This document shows positions 1 through 12,639 of a DNA stretch of 64,000 nt, one piece after another. The position numbers and the translations under genes were made by a program. The notes below the pieces were generated by a model. It was not told the DNA's origin. It did no database searches and saw nothing but the letters and a program-made list of their open reading frames with translations. The stretch covers positions 1,116,001 to 1,180,000 of the forward strand of contig NGZR01000009.1 of the NCBI GenBank assembly GCA_002197995.1. Reading direction: 5' to 3'. Source of the DNA: Gaeumannomyces sp. JS-464 (taxonomy: Eukaryota; Ascomycota; Sordariomycetes; Magnaporthales; Magnaporthaceae). Each line of letters starts with the position of its first letter. The stretch's first letter is position 1.

Positions 1-2400
1 CTGGTTTTAACTTAGCCAGCCGATAAGTATTGCATAAACAAAGAAAAAATCGCGCGCTATTGCGCATTTGTTATTAGTATTTCCCTTTTCCTTTTCCTTT
101 TTTAATTAAATAATTCCGGCTTTTAATTTCGCAGGATTACTATATTTAACGAAGCCGAAATACCGAAAGCGGGCTTTACCGCCGAAACAGCGGAGTTATA
201 AAAATAACACTTTTTTTAAAACGAGGATAACCTTATTCCACTTACGTACGACGAAATGGCAAAAAGCAGCGGCATTGTAACCTTATTATAAAAAAAGCAC
301 AAATCCCAAATACTAGGACAAGCCGTATAACCTTCGTTAAATTACAAATAAGCGACATTTTACTACATATTTCGCACGATGTATAGTGGAAACTATTTGG
401 CTATCTTTTCGAAAAAAACGATTGCATAGCATATTTTGCCAAAAATTCGCAAAATAAAAAGTATTTTAATTCCAATTTATTAATCGTACGTTTCGAAAAA
501 AAATGCTCGAACTGTCGCATAACGACGGAATTAATATTTTAAGGAATATGGTTACGGAATAGCTTGTACAAGTTTTAAACCTTACTTCCCCGAATATACC
601 ATTTTAAACATTTTAGCCTTAATTTGCATAACTTTTATAACTAACGGAACAGCTTTTAGCTTTAGTAAAATAACAAATCACCCGGGAAAAAACAGTTCGC
701 ACGATCGTGTTAACGCTTAAAACGAACTACCCGAAAGCCGAAATGGAATTCGTACGAAAAGCAACCCAAACATTTAAAATCGTTCTTTTTGGAGCTCGCA
801 CGATATAAGAGATTTAAACGTTTTTACGCTTTTAAAAAGCGACGAAAATACGTATAAGTTAACTGTTAAAAAGTACAACTTGTTATTAACTCGATAAGTG
901 TATAACTATCCATTAAAATTAAAAAAATTTTAGCTTTCCAAAAAGGATGGAAATCCGTACGGAACTATACGGGCAAACCGTACGACATTTTGTTCGATAA
1001 AGTAAAAAAATTTATTAGGTTTTGTTAAAAACTTTAAATCGAAAAAAACCAATACCATGTTATTTTCCTTAACATGTTGTTAAATTATGCGGAAAATTTT
1101 TATATTAATTATATCGAACCGAATAAACGATAAAACGAAATGTATAACCTTTTAAATATACATTTTAATTTAAAGTTAAATTATACGTAATATTAAACGA
1201 ATTGGATAACGACCACTTTTATACGGATAAAATAAGCGTATTTAAAAAAAACATTGCCCGAAGTGCTAAAAACTATGCTTAACAAATTCCAGCTCGTATA
1301 AAAAGTATTAAGCGAAAGCTTTTAAAGCGAAATTGCTTTGCACATAACGGTTGCATAAGCTTACCGTGATGTTTTAAAGCTGGAAAGCGCCTTTTTTACT
1401 TAAAACGAAACGTGCGAAGCTTTATTCGCCAACCTGCGAGCATTTTTTTAAATAGCTATAAATCGCACGAGCAGGAATTAGTACTTGTTAAAAAACGTTT
1501 CGCACGACGCTTATTACACGAATAAACGCTATTATAGCAATTAAAAGCCTCGCATAAACAACTTTCCGTTTTAAAGCACGGGTTAAAACGGTTTTAAACC
1601 TAAAGCTAACTTTTAGCCTCGTATAACCAGCTTTTAACCTCGCACGACTAAGCGATGCTATATATGCAAAAAAAGGTTGCTAGTTAACCAACCACCCGTA
1701 AAAGGAACGAAACGGCGCGAAGCAAAGGTTTTTTTAAACGTGCGAAAACCTGGGCAAAAAGAGATAAATTTTAACGTATTCCTTTAAAAACACGAAAGCT
1801 TTTAACCTTTATACGATAATAAGAATTTAAAAAACGATACTAATATTAAAAGCTTTTTAACATAGTATTTGCAAAACTATGCGTACTTTTATCGCATAAT
1901 TAGCGAAAATATTTATCGAGTTAACACGTGCGAAATATTTAACCAATTTATACTGCATAACTAATATAGCATAACGTATTAAAAAAAATTAAAATATTAG
2001 CGCCGTACGTGTTTTTACAATCGAAAAGTGCTAAATAAAAGCATATTTAAAAGAAAACCCTCGTGCGAAAATCGACTAAACATTAAGTTCGACCGAAGTT
2101 CGTTTCGGAAGCAATTAAATCGAAATGTCGATCGGTACGATACGGATGAAAAACTAGCTAAAAACGGTTACGTACTATATATTAAACTTTTAAACACCGT
2201 TTTTTTGCTTATATAATGCCGATAAGCTAAAATGCTATTTTAACAACGGGGAAAATACTATCGTACGATTAAATGAAATAACTATTGCAGTTATACGGAA
2301 ATAAGGATACCCATTTTTTAATATTAATCGTACGAAATTAGCCGCGTTTTTAAATAAAACTAAAACTAAGGAAATTACATTAAAAATTCAAACACTTTCG

Positions 2401-3150
2401 TACGAAACGCTTTTATCGCTTGCTAAAAAAACTGGCCACGAAAACGTACGAAAGGAAATCCTAAAAGAAATTAGCAAAATGTATTATTATTATTAAACGT
2501 ACGACTTTGCTTTTTAACGATTTAAATTTAGCATTAAAAACAATTACGAGTTTAATTACGAAATAATAGTGGATATTATACATTTAAAAGGAAAAAACGC
2601 ATTACACGTTATCGATATAGCAATTTCCTTTTAAACAGCCATTTTCGTACAATACATATTAATTAAGGAAATATAAAACGCATTTTATTAATGCTAGATA
2701 TACGTATATTAAAAGCTATTAAATTACATTTCGCATAACCTTAGCATTAACTTTTCTTTTAAGGAATTCCGTAATTAAAATAAAATTGTAGGAATATCGT
2801 GCAAAAAAATGCCAATAGAAATATATTAAGCATTAGGTAAAATCGAACAAACCTATATACCACTTAAGCAAGCGTACAACATTTTTAACAACGAATTTGG
2901 ATATTACACGAACGATAAAACTTTTTTTAAATCGCAATAAAAGCGTTAAACGATATAGCCGAACTTAACGGACTTGTTTTAACCTTTTTAGTTTTCGGTG
3001 CGTACTTTCGCATTAATTAAAACTTTTTACCATCGTTAAACATCGCATAACGGGCAAAAGCAGTTCGAAAAGCAATGAAAATGCTTTAAGGCATTCGTGC
3101 GAAAGTTAGCGTAAATAAAGCTTTTAATACACGTAACGGGCTTTGCACGG
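2401..3150 (+). pseudogene. copia gag-pre-integrase and integrase remnant
   Basis: The frame starting at 2401 reads ETLLSLAKKTGHENV and continues into KEILKEISKM. This resembles the GAG-pre-integrase segment of fungal copia elements, where a GH-containing motif precedes the integrase core. Further on, NNYEFNYEIIVDII (about 2540-2585) matches the start of the integrase core, and PIEIY followed by a stop then ALGKIEQTYIPLKQAY (about 2815-2885) matches the part normally reading P-x-E-A-H-x-S-x-G-x-x-E-R-Y. The catalytic region is interrupted by stops, so the copy cannot be active. The family assignment rests on motif order and is fairly secure. Exact domain limits are not. Confidence 0.75.
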
Positions 3151-4039
3151 AAAAACTGCTAAAACTGCTATTTAAAAGCGAAGTCCTGGTTTAAAAAGAG
3201 AAAAAGGGATGGAAAGGATTATACGCATTGCAAATAACGAACCACGCTAATATTACCGTTGTAATAGAAAGCGGATTTAAAACCTTTAAGTTAACGCAAG
3301 CTAAGCCGTATAATCGCGATTTAAAAAAAAAAAAAAACTAACAAGCCCTATCGCACGAACCCAAAAAATAACAAAATACCATCGTTATTCCCGACCAAAC
3401 CGCTTTTTTAAAAAAAAGCAAAAAGCGCTTACGTAAAAACGCTTAACTAAAAGCATTTTTAACGGCCAAAAAAAGGAAATTTAAAGTTAGCATTAATATT
3501 TCGTACGAATAGCAAAATTACTACTTTAAAAAAACCGTTCGAAAAATCCAACGCTATAAAAATTAACAGCTTAATCGCACGCGGTATTATACGCATTATT
3601 TCGTACGACTTAATTTTGTATTAACACTTTCGCATATGGAACATAAAATTCTTGGGGGAAGTAAAAGGCAAAATAATAAGCTACTTATACGAAAAGTTAA
3701 AGCTGGTCGTATAAAGCCATAATAATCGAAAAAAGGAAAAACTGCTTACTTAAACACCAGCAATTTAAAAGATAAATTAGCGCTTTATCCTCGCATTTAA
3801 AGCATCGTGCGAAGTTAAAAACATTATTTAAGCTTATATTTAATCCAAAAATAAACTAGCTAAAACGATTATTATACAATCGCTTAAAAAAATTCGAACG
3901 AAATACTTAAAAAACTTAATCGTTTAAATTTAAAAACCATTGTACGGAGTGGCAAAATTAAAAACGTACTAGTAAATAACGTACTACACTTATTATAAAA
4001 AAGCTTTAAAAATAACAACTTTTTCGCACGACTTTTATC

Positions 4040-5338
4040 TTTTTTTTACAACGATAGGACCGCACGAGTTTGGAATTATACGCATGCAAATAAATGACAC
4101 GTTTAATTTTGCAACGTTTGCTTTTTTACAGCTGGAAAAAAAAGTTGCACGAAGTTAAGCTTTAAGCAAAGCCGAAATCCTTTTTTTTGCACGATAACCC
4201 TTTAAAGTTTAACGGATATAAAATCCAACTTTAAAGGGAAAATATCACTATTAAGCAGAAAAAATAACTCGCATAATTTCAATTTGTTAACCTAAACGCT
4301 TTAAACGCAGCATAGTAATATGTTACTTAATACGCACGAGGCACATATGTAATAACCATTTGCCAATTAAAAGCAGCGTACAACCTTTTAATTATTACTT
4401 AAACAAGCACTTTAAATAAAAACGACATCGCTAACTTAAACAAACGATTTTAATAGTAAATAAATAACGCATACCGTGGATTTACCTACTTATTTTTAAA
4501 CCTTAATCGTACGAAATTGTTTATTTTTGCGGACGGATTATTCGCTAATCATAAAAACCTAACATTATAACTTAGGTTTTTAATCGTCCTAGCAAAAAAA
4601 ACAAACCGTACGAAAACAATTTTCTTTTTACAAGGAAATATTTTGCATTAGTTATTAACTAAATGCAAACAAGTTATATAAAGCGTTTTAACTAGCGAAT
4701 TATACGGGATAATAACTAACTTCGATAATAAATTCGCATTAAATACGACGTTAAAACAAATTATATTTGTTTTAAATGCTTTACGAATTTTAATTATCGT
4801 TTGCATAAATTTAAAGTTATTTTACAAATGTTTAATTAAATTAAAAAACACGGCGAAAAAAAACTAATAATTAATATTGTATTATTTTAAAAATCGTACA
4901 AAAAGCGGAAAATTTCGGAAATTCGTTTAATTAACGAACGAAATAACTTAACTAACGCTTTAACAAAAAAAAAGCTAAACGATGCTTTATTAACTTTGGT
5001 TTTAACGAATCGTGCGATAATTAAAAAAAAGCGTATATTAAACGAAGTAAAAAAAAGAAATATTAAAAAAAAAATTCCTTTATTATTTTTGCTTTATACG
5101 AACTATAATTATTTTCGAACTATTATTTTTAAAAAGAAATTAGTAAAAAGTATCGCACGAAAAAAATACCTTTTTCCTGTATTAACCGAGTTAAAACGAG
5201 GCAGTTATTTTAACAACGGCATTATACGATTTTTAAAAATAACCGCATTATTACCGCTATTACCGCTATTACCGCTATTAAATCCATTACCCCGGTTCGA
5301 ACTTTTAACGGACGAGTTTAAAAACGCCGACTTAATAT
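4040..5338 (+). pseudogene. copia reverse transcriptase, RNase H and C-terminus remnant
   Basis: In the RT, FGIIRMQINDTFNFATFAFL is read from about 4069. Fungal copia elements usually have M-Q-T-D-D-T here, and the first catalytic Asp is now Asn (AAT at 4093-4095), as a G-to-A change would give. RNase H follows: LFIFADGLFANHKNLT (about 4517-4565), then CKQV, a stop near ITRSVL, and TSELYGIITNFDNKFAL, a typical fungal copia arrangement. The C-terminal segment (4996-5338) is still open for 114 codons and contains a 9-bp tandem repeat giving repeated LLP. It stops at 5338. RNase H identity is the strongest call. The open C-terminal part could also be LTR-overlapping sequence. Confidence 0.82.
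5249..5285 (+). repeat. 9-bp tandem repeat in copia C-terminus
   Basis: About three to four copies of a TTACCGCTA-type unit, in frame, encode repeated Leu-Leu-Pro within the last open segment of the copia frame. Short array, no known function. Confidence 0.7.
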
Positions 5339-5375
5339 AAGCATATTATAATTTTAACCGTGCAATTACTAAATA

Positions 5376-7236
5376 ACGTGGTTTACAAACGAGTGCCACA
5401 CATAAGCGAGTGCCACACCCACACCCGACCTCCGGTTAATCGACGCGCATATTAACTTAACAACGCTAAAAATCCCTTTAAACTATTCGGAATTGTATAT
5501 ATTGGACGTTTTTACTTCTTTTTGGCAAATGCGCGCATTGTGTCCGGTTTTGCCGCAAATGCCATATCGCTAACAAATCGTCGTCGCTTTTCTTTTTTAA
5601 CCTTTATAATCGCGCATTTTTTGCTATAACTACCTATTTAGCTTTTGCTAATTTAAAATATTTCGTATTTTTTCGATAATATGTAACCCTTTTTATCGAA
5701 CACGTGTTTTTTAACCTTCCGGCGTTTGCTTAACGCTTCGTTCGCCTTTTGAAATTTGGAGCACTTTTCTTTTAAAAGGTTAACCCGATGCATAATTGCT
5801 TTAGCCTTTTTCGTTAATTGGTTTACAACTGTTAATATAAGTAACGAAAAGCTGCTTCGGTAATTGGAAATTCGAGTTTTAATATATTCGGATTACGAAA
5901 TTGCGTTTTTAACTGTTTAAAGCGTTTTGGAAGTCCAAAATTCGGCGTTATTTTAAAGCTTTTTCGAAAGAGTTAAAATTCGTAGCTTTACATCCAGCTT
6001 TTTCAAAACCGATTCCGAATTAAAAAAAGCAAAACCAGCCTTTCGAAAGCCTTTTTAAATGTTTTTTTCGGTTATAAAATTAAAAAATGCCGTTTTAAAC
6101 GCTGAAAAAAAACTCGATTTTAGTTACGTGGTTAACGTATAACCTTATTAAGTTTTCGATTTATCAATTATACGCTTTTTTTAACAGGTTAAAACATTTA
6201 ACGTTAAACGGCTAAAAAAAGTAAAACGAATGCGAAAGTATGCAAAGCGTAATAATATTATATTTTTAATAGTAAAGTTTAAAATCCGTCGAATAGTAGC
6301 TTTTATGCCCGTTTAGCATTAACAAATAATAAGACTTTTTCCTACGGGCTGTAATGTATTTATCGAAATGTTAAATCCATTTTAAACCGAGCTCGTTCGT
6401 AATTTACCCGTTAAAATTCGTTAAAATAACTTAATCGCGTAAAAAGTTAGTTTTCGAATACCAATTAGCTAAATAATACTGCTTTTTAACGATAATAAAA
6501 AAAAGGATCGCTTAACCGTAACAGTTAACCTTTTAAATAATTGTAGCCTATTTCCGGTTGTTAAACTGGATTAGCTTTGTTTTACCACGGCTTTTCGATA
6601 TTGTAATAACTATAACGGCGGCGATTATACCTATAAAAAAGCCGGTTTCGTCGAAATTGTAAATGTCGTTATCCATAATGCTATATTTGGCTATAGTGTT
6701 CCGTATAAGGTCGAATTACGCAAAAACGAGCTTAGGATTTTCGCATTTGGCCTTTTGGTAATTGTACTTTCGAATTCAACGCGTACCGAGCTTTGCGCGG
6801 CGTTTAACGAAGTTCGCGACCTAATTTTTACCGACGGCGCTCGCGTCGCGTTCGGCAAGCAGTCGGTTGGCCATATTTTTAACACCAAAAGGCCGGGGAG
6901 GGAATGCTCGCGAATTTAGCTTAAATATGTATTTAATAAGCGCTTTTTTTTCGGATTTCGTTAATTTCCGTAATTTGGGCATAGTGTCGCGTTAAGCAAG
7001 TTAGCCGCGCTTCCGCTAGGCGAAAGTGGAAAAGTCGATTTTGTAAATTTTGGCGGCGTTTTGTATATTTAATTATAAATTTAATGCGATCGCTTAAAAA
7101 GCTAAAACAATTTTGCGTTTATCGTTTTAATTTGCCATTGTTTATTATGGAAATATTTGTGGATAAAGTTGGATTAACGCGTAAACGCGTTAATTGTGGC
7201 ACTTGTTTATATATGGCATTCGCTTGTAAACCACGT
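5376..7236 (-). mobile_element. Fot1/pogo-like DNA transposon, copy 1
   Basis: Ends with inverted ACGTGGTTTACAA at 5376 and 7236, each flanked by TA, the duplication of Tc1/mariner-superfamily elements. The subterminal region carries a doubled motif of the type AAGCGAGTGCCACA. Length is 1861 bp, the same as the copy at 14183-16043 and close to typical Fot1 size. A single transposase frame on the minus strand fills the element. It sits in the 3' end of the copia element. Confidence 0.9.
5483..6982 (-). pseudogene. Fot1/pogo transposase (DDE superfamily), RIP-inactivated
   Basis: About 500 codons. The N-terminus (minus-strand ATG at 6982) begins M-P-K-L-R-K-L-T-E and leads into VKNMANRLLAERDASAVGKN, the CENP-B/HTH DNA-binding part of fungal pogo transposases, then VANFVKRR. 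The DDE domain follows: DNDIYNFDETGF holds the first catalytic Asp (6650-6652, intact). The second is in LLMLNGHKSYYS, where Asp of the usual L-D-G-H is Asn (6311-6313). The third is in PFNVKCF, where the usual L-D-V-G-C-F has Asn (6203-6205). A C-terminal knuckle GICGKTGHNARIC lies just before the stop, as in many fungal relatives. Several stops interrupt the frame. Only its N-terminal and C-terminal DNA-binding segments remain recognisable without loss of key residues. Confidence 0.88.
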
Positions 7237-7238
7237 TA

Positions 7239-8590
7239 CAATTTAAACAAGCTTCGCTTTAAAAGCTACGAATTTGCACGCAGCGGGAAAAGCGCGGAAT
7301 AGCGCTAAAATTGCCGCGTTTTTAAAAACAGCGGCGAATTAAAACTCCGCGCGAATAAATTAAAACCGTGCGAAAGTACGACTTACGCTGTACAATTTTA
7401 ACTATTAAAAGTATAATACGTTCGTTAAACGTTATATTCGAATCGATAACGTTTATACGGACTTCGATATTATACGACGGTAAAGCGGCGAATTAACGTT
7501 TTTTAAACTAAATAAAAAAAAGGATTAATTTCGTGCGAAAAAGAAAAAAGCTAAAAAAGGTAATACGTACGTTAATAGCGAAAACCGCTATAAATTAACG
7601 ATTGCCAAACGAGCCGGTAAAAAAACGTAGTTAAATCGCACTTTTATTATCGATACGAAAGCTAATCGCACTTAAAAAAAATGTAAACGGCAAACGCCAA
7701 AGCGCTAAGTTAAATAGCGGGTATAAAGGATATCGTACGATTTAAAAAAGCGATTAAGTTCGTGGAAAAAAAAGCGGGCGCGCGCGCGGGATAACGACGT
7801 ACAAAACGCGATAATTAATTATAGCCGAGCGTTAAAAAAAAAGAAAGGTTAAAAATCGCGCGATTAAAAAAAACGGACGAGGTTAAAATTGTGGTAAAAG
7901 GTGCGTTATTATGCAAGAAAGAAAAAAGCAAAAAGAAAAGAAAGGCGTTTTAATGCTTGCAAAAGTGGGTTTTTCCGTACGGCTTTACAAAAGCAAAAAG
8001 GAAAAACCACTTTCCATAACCACTTTCGCATAAAGCTATTTATAACTTAATAGCTTTATCCTTTTTATATAAACCGACTATTACTACCGCATTAGCAACC
8101 TGTTTTATCCTATTACTTTTACGCCGCTTTTATGCGATATATATATACGCCGAATTACCCAAAAAGATATTTTTTTTAACGTTTATATTAAAGCCCGGAG
8201 TTAGTTGTTTTACACGATATGCCTTTTAACACATATCCCTTTTATTTGCCCATTTTGCACAATTACTTTAAATTACCTTATTAAAAGTAACTTAACTCAT
8301 TTTAATTAATATTTGAAAAAGGGAAAGTGCGATTATAAAAAAAAACTATTAATGTTAAATAAGCAGTTAAAAGTCGCACAAAGCTATTTACGGAACGCGA
8401 AACATTTACGGCTCGAAGCCCCGTAGTAAAAAATAACGTTTCCCCGGTACGAAAGCTTCGGCACGGAAATTACCAGCCAAACCGTTATGCAAAAAGGTTG
8501 TGCAAATTTTAAATTAAATCCCGACTTCGGGATTTGCCTTGTACGATTGCACCCCGCGGCTTTCGGCATGAGATATGTATATTAAGCAGG
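7239..8590 (+). other. unassigned AT-rich stretch, probably copia 3' end and LTR
   Basis: This follows directly on the Fot1-like element and should be the downstream part of the interrupted copia element. I see no convincing protein frame. There is purine-rich DNA at about 7900-7960, an AT run near 8145, and a short inverted repeat around 8586-8615 (GGGCT...AGCCC). The matching 5' LTR would be outside the window, so LTR borders cannot be defined. Confidence 0.4.
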
Positions 8591-8699
8591 GCTCGTATAA
8601 TAAGCCCTTTTTTGTATGTAAAAAACAAATAACTTTTAAAATAACAATAAACCTTAAAGCTTTTTTACCTTAAAAACCGGTACTAGTATAATATGCTAC

Positions 8700-11640
8700 G
8701 AATAATATTAATTTAACTTTTAAAAATAAAAAGTGCTAAAGGAATAATTAAAGAAAAACTTATAAAAAGAATATATTAAACCTTTCGATTTTTTAATAAA
8801 ATATAGGATTTTATAAAAAAAAACGGGACGGAACGAATGTGCATTAATTACCGCCCGTTAAATAAAACTACTATTAAAACCCGATATTTTTTTGCTTTTT
8901 ATCGACGAATTACGAAATAAGCTCGGTAAAGCTTAATATTTTACGGTTTTAAATTTATAAAAGGCTTATAACTTAATACGAATTAAAGAAGATTAAAAAT
9001 GATTAACGGCTTTTAAAATAAAATTTAAATGCTATAAACTTTTAATAATAACCTTCGGGTTTACTAACTTATTAGCCACGTTTTAAAAAATAATTAACCA
9101 TATATTGCGAAAATATTTTAACATTTTCGTTTTTACGTATTTAAACGATATTTTAATTTTTTTAAAAACGATAAAAGGATATAAACAATACGTGCATTAA
9201 ATATTTTAAAAGTTACTTAATGCAAAACTTTTTATTAAATCAAAAAAGTGCGAATAGCACATATAAAAAATCCCTTTTTTAAAGTTTGTAATTACATTAG
9301 GATAAATTTATATAAATTTTAAAAAAGTTAAAAAAATTAAAAAATGGTTTATATTTAAAAACGTTACGGAATTACAAAGGTTTTTGGAATTTTTAAACTT
9401 TTATAAACCGTTTATTCGTAATTATAGCAAAATCGTTATATTATTTATAAACTTTACCAAAAATAACCTTTAGTTTTATTAGAAAGGTTAAAAATAAAAA
9501 GCTTTTAAACAATTATAAAACGGCGTAATAAAAAAACTAATGTTAGCATTTTTAAACTTAAAAAAACCTTTCGAAATCGAAATTAACGCGTTAAATTACA
9601 CGATTAATAGTTAATTTAAATAACGAAACGATTAAAAACGGTTGCACTTTTATGCGTTTTTTTTTCGCAAAGGTTAAATAAATTTAAGTTAAATTATTAA
9701 ATTTACAATAAAAAACTTTTAACAATTATCCGAGCATTTAAAAAGTGGCAATTATATTGTTATAAAACTAAGCATTAAGTTATAATATATACGAATTATA
9801 AAAACTTAACATATTTTATTAGTAGTAAAATTTAAATAAACGATAAGTTCGTTTAAACGAATTTTTGCAAAATTATAACATTTAAATCGAGTACCGAAAA
9901 CGGTTAAAAAACGGCCGGGCGAACGTTTTAAGCCGACTACCGGATTATTAAATGGCAATATTTAAAAAAAACACAAGTAATTTTAACAGAAAAATTAAAC
10001 AGGTTTTTAATTCCGGCATAAAAGTTACTCGTTAAAACGGTTTAATAAGGAAAAGTTTAAATTCTAAAAGAAATTTAACAAGTTTATAACCAATTAGCAC
10101 ACAATTATTAAAACGTAATTAAAATATAAAAACTATTACGATAATATTACGAGTTTGTAAAAACTCGAGCTGAAATATAAAACGTAATAAAAAATTGCGA
10201 AAGCTATGTTAAAAATAAAGCTAATAGGTATAAACTATATAGGTTATTACAACCTTTGCTAATACCGAATGGAATATAGCAAAAAGTTACTATAAATTTC
10301 GTTATAAACTCTTCCTTAATTTAAAAAACCGATAATTAAACTTAAATACGATAATATATTGGTAATAATAAATAAGCTTATTAAATATGCCTTATTCCTA
10401 CTATATATAAAAAGCAGCGACGTTATAAAACTAGTATACGTTTTATTAAACACGTATTAGCGGAATACGGCACGTTAAACCGGCTAATTACGAATAAAAA
10501 TAAGCTATTTATAAGCACGTTTTAAAAAAGGTTTACGAATAAGTTAAAAGCAAAACTCTTTTTATTTATAACTTACTACTTTTAAACAAATAAATAAACG
10601 AAACGAACGAATTAAACTATAAACCAGTATTTGTTAGTGCATATAATGCACTAAGATATTAAAGTTATTAATTACGTCGTATGGCGTGATTTAGGGTTTA
10701 TACTTACCCTGTAAGTGTTTCACTTACCTTGTAAGTGAAACGCTTACCCCGCACTTATTTATATATAAATGCGGTATATATATATATAACTTTATTTATT
10801 TATATAAGGGCTTTGTTTCCCTTGCGCTAGTTATAGGAATTCCTAACGAGTAGCATGCTTTTAATACAATCTTTTTCCTTATATTACCTTTAGCATTAAT
10901 CCCAATAGTATTTACGTTATTACGTTAATTATAAATAAAACGATTAAGTATAATTACTTTTTATAACCCAGTTCGCTTATAACAGCTTAATTTATAAAAG
11001 CATAAAAATTATACTGTTTTATGCGAATTATAAGTTTACGTTTACAGCGTATAAAAAACCTAAAGCAAAAAAAACATGTTTTAATAGCGGAAATATAAAT
11101 AACGAAATTTATTAAACTGTATAAACACTTTTAAATAAAGCTAAAAAAGCTACGGCACCGCATAGCTATTAAGCAAATAAAAAAAGGATTAAAAAACCGA
11201 CTTTTAAAAAGGGAAATAGCGTTTATCTTTTTCGACGCAATATTAAAACGAAAAGATTAAACGATAAGCTTTACCATAAAAAATTAAAACCTTTTAAAAT
11301 ATTAAGAAAAATTTCGAACGTAAATTATAAATTTTAACTGCTACCGATTATAAAATCCCACCCGGTTTTTTACGTTTTTTTATTTAATTTAACACTATTT
11401 AGCTCGACGTTAAACGAATTAATAAAAGTCGAGCTAAAAAACGAGTATAAAGTTAAAAAAGTTTTAAATTATAAGTTAAAAAAAGGTTTAAAAAGTACTT
11501 AATTAAATGGAAAAAGTACGGCTGCGGAAAAAGCACGTGGGAAAAAATAACAAACCTTAAATACTGCTAAAAACTTTTGCGAAGTACTAATAACGGGCAT
11601 TATAAAAAAGTTAATATAATATAAACAGCTCGAAAAAAGG
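8700..11640 (+). pseudogene. gypsy1 pol: RT, RNase H, integrase, chromodomain remnant
   Basis: The RT begins near 8830 with a CINYRPLNKTTIKTRY-like string. It continues through WLTAFK and KFKCYKLL to TYLNDILIFLKT, where the Y-L-D-D box has become Y-L-N-D (AAC at 9144-9146). FLGFVI-like and LQRFLEFLNFYKPFI strings follow (about 9280-9420), then RNase H with FEIEINALNYTI (about 9565). Integrase covers about 9900-11300, split by the solo LTR. A chromodomain-like segment at about 11460-11570 reads KYLIKWKKYGCGKSTWEKI. The order is that of Tf1/Maggy-type chromoviruses. Catalytic residues in RT are damaged and dozens of stops occur, so no product is possible. Confidence 0.83.
10632..10907. repeat. 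solo LTR inserted in gypsy1 integrase
   Basis: A 276-bp block starts TGTTAGTGC and ends CCCAATA. It is flanked on both sides by GTATT (10627-10631 and 10908-10912). The related gypsy copy around 24700 has the same site uninterrupted with one GTATT. The terminal dinucleotide is TA in place of CA, as expected from C-to-T mutation. Inside are inverted ACTTAC/GTAAGT motifs and an AT run that could be a TATA region. The parent element is not identified. Confidence 0.8.
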
Positions 11641-11769
11641 TATTTTAAGCTAAGTTTAAAACTCCCGCGTTAAAATAACTTACCAAAATTAAATAAAACT
11701 AAAAGGTTAAAGTTAAAAGTAACCCTAAAACTGGCCTAATCCGGTAATAGCGAAAGAAGTTTAAAAACA

Positions 11770-12060
11770 GGCGAACTTAAAAGTATAGCGGAAGCCTCCC
11801 CGGTTTCCCTTGCTGTTTTAACCTCCTTACGCTCCACCTGTTCCAACTTTTTTACACTATTAATACCGCGCCGAGCCGCGCGCATTATTTTTTTTAACCA
11901 CATTCGTTTTTATTTTCGAAAACGGAGGACTTTTTCCTCCGCCTTCTTACGCTTAGCTTCCAATTTGGTATGCTAAGCTACGATATTACGATATTCCGCC
12001 GGCGAAAAGCCCAATACATCGCAACCCGACCGGACATCTCGTTAACTAAAAAAAAAAAAG
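11770..12060 (-). pseudogene. antisense coiled-coil ORF remnant at gypsy1 3' end
   Basis: On the minus strand, opposite to gypsy1 transcription and between the chromodomain and the LTR, the frame reads KLEAKRKKAEEKVLRFRK, then KRMWLKKIMRAARRGINSV and KKLEQVERKEV. The same string can be read on the plus strand at about 23590-23740, in the oppositely oriented gypsy2. A homologous coiled coil is at about 12900-13030. Proteins with this Lys/Glu-rich coiled coil followed by M-x-R-x-x-x-R-G are, in my recollection, common as hypothetical fungal proteins near retrotransposons. No function is known to me. The upstream Cys-rich part seen in the 12640 copy appears deleted here. Confidence 0.55.
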
Positions 12061-12152
12061 GGAAATGGTAAAAAAAGGAAAGTACTTACCATTTAACGGG
12101 GAAAAAAGCAACAAAAAACAGTTGAAAAGCTTTAATTTAAAAAAAAACCTGG

Positions 12153-12508
12153 TGTTACAACTAGCGTGCAAGCCCTCGTGGAACTAAAAAAGTGGGGTGG
12201 TAAAAAGGTTTTACCCCGCACTATTATTACGGCAAAAGTTACGTGTCGAACAAGTAACTTAATAAAGATTTGTAAATTTATAACAAAATAACAAATCCAA
12301 AGCTTTATAAATTTATAGCAAAGTTATAAATTTAAAACCAGTTTTAAGGATTATTAAAAATAAGCAGCGTATATATAAAAAATGGATTTCCTATTGTTTT
12401 AAATAGTTTTAACTAAAGTTTTAACATTAGTTAACTTAAGTTAGCTTTTAAGCATTCCCTAAACTAAGCAATTAAATTATCCTTTTAAAGTTACGTGTTT
12501 CCCTAGTT
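12153..12508 (+). repeat. gypsy1 3' LTR, 3' end missing
   Basis: Begins TGTTACAACTAGCGTGCAAGCC, directly after the internal 3' sequence. It aligns with the reverse complement of the LTRs at 22774-23216 and 36604-37006 through the block ending TTAAAGTTACGTGTTT. The last 60 or so bases of the LTR are absent. They are replaced at 12509-12525 by CTAGTTT-ACC-AAACTAG, a small perfect inverted repeat, after which the minus-strand gypsy fragment starts. Confidence 0.75.
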
Positions 12509-12639
12509 TACCAAACTAGTAATATTAGGTTTTTTTTTAAGCTAAATTTTTTAACTACCATTTATTACCCCGCCTTTTATTAATAGCAAATACTTTTTTT
12601 TACTAACTACCTATTTTCTTTTAATAAAATATCCAGCTG

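Larger units (their letters stand above)
1..5375 (+). mobile_element. Ty1/copia-like LTR retrotransposon, degraded body
   Basis: AT-rich DNA with no long open frame. Reading through the stops on the plus strand gives copia polyprotein domains in the family order: gag-pre-integrase and integrase (about 2400-3150), RT (about 4040-4400), RNase H (about 4500-4990) and C-terminus (to 5338). The left end lies outside the window and I found no 5' LTR. A Fot1-like element enters about 40 bases after the last stop, so the copia 3' end probably continues at 7239. The frequent TAA and TAG codons are typical of RIP. The segment 1-2400 should hold gag, but I could only see weak frames there. Confidence 0.82.
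8600..12508 (+). mobile_element. Ty3/gypsy retrotransposon with chromodomain, plus strand (gypsy1), 5' truncated
   Basis: Reading through stops on the plus strand gives RT, RNase H, integrase and chromodomain in gypsy order, then a 3' LTR at 12153. The 5' part (LTR, gag) is missing or unrecognisable. It belongs to the same family as the gypsy at 22774-37006: the last internal bases before the LTR, the integrase C-terminal region and the LTR can all be aligned by eye. It carries a foreign solo LTR at 10632-10907. All frames are destroyed. Confidence 0.85.
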
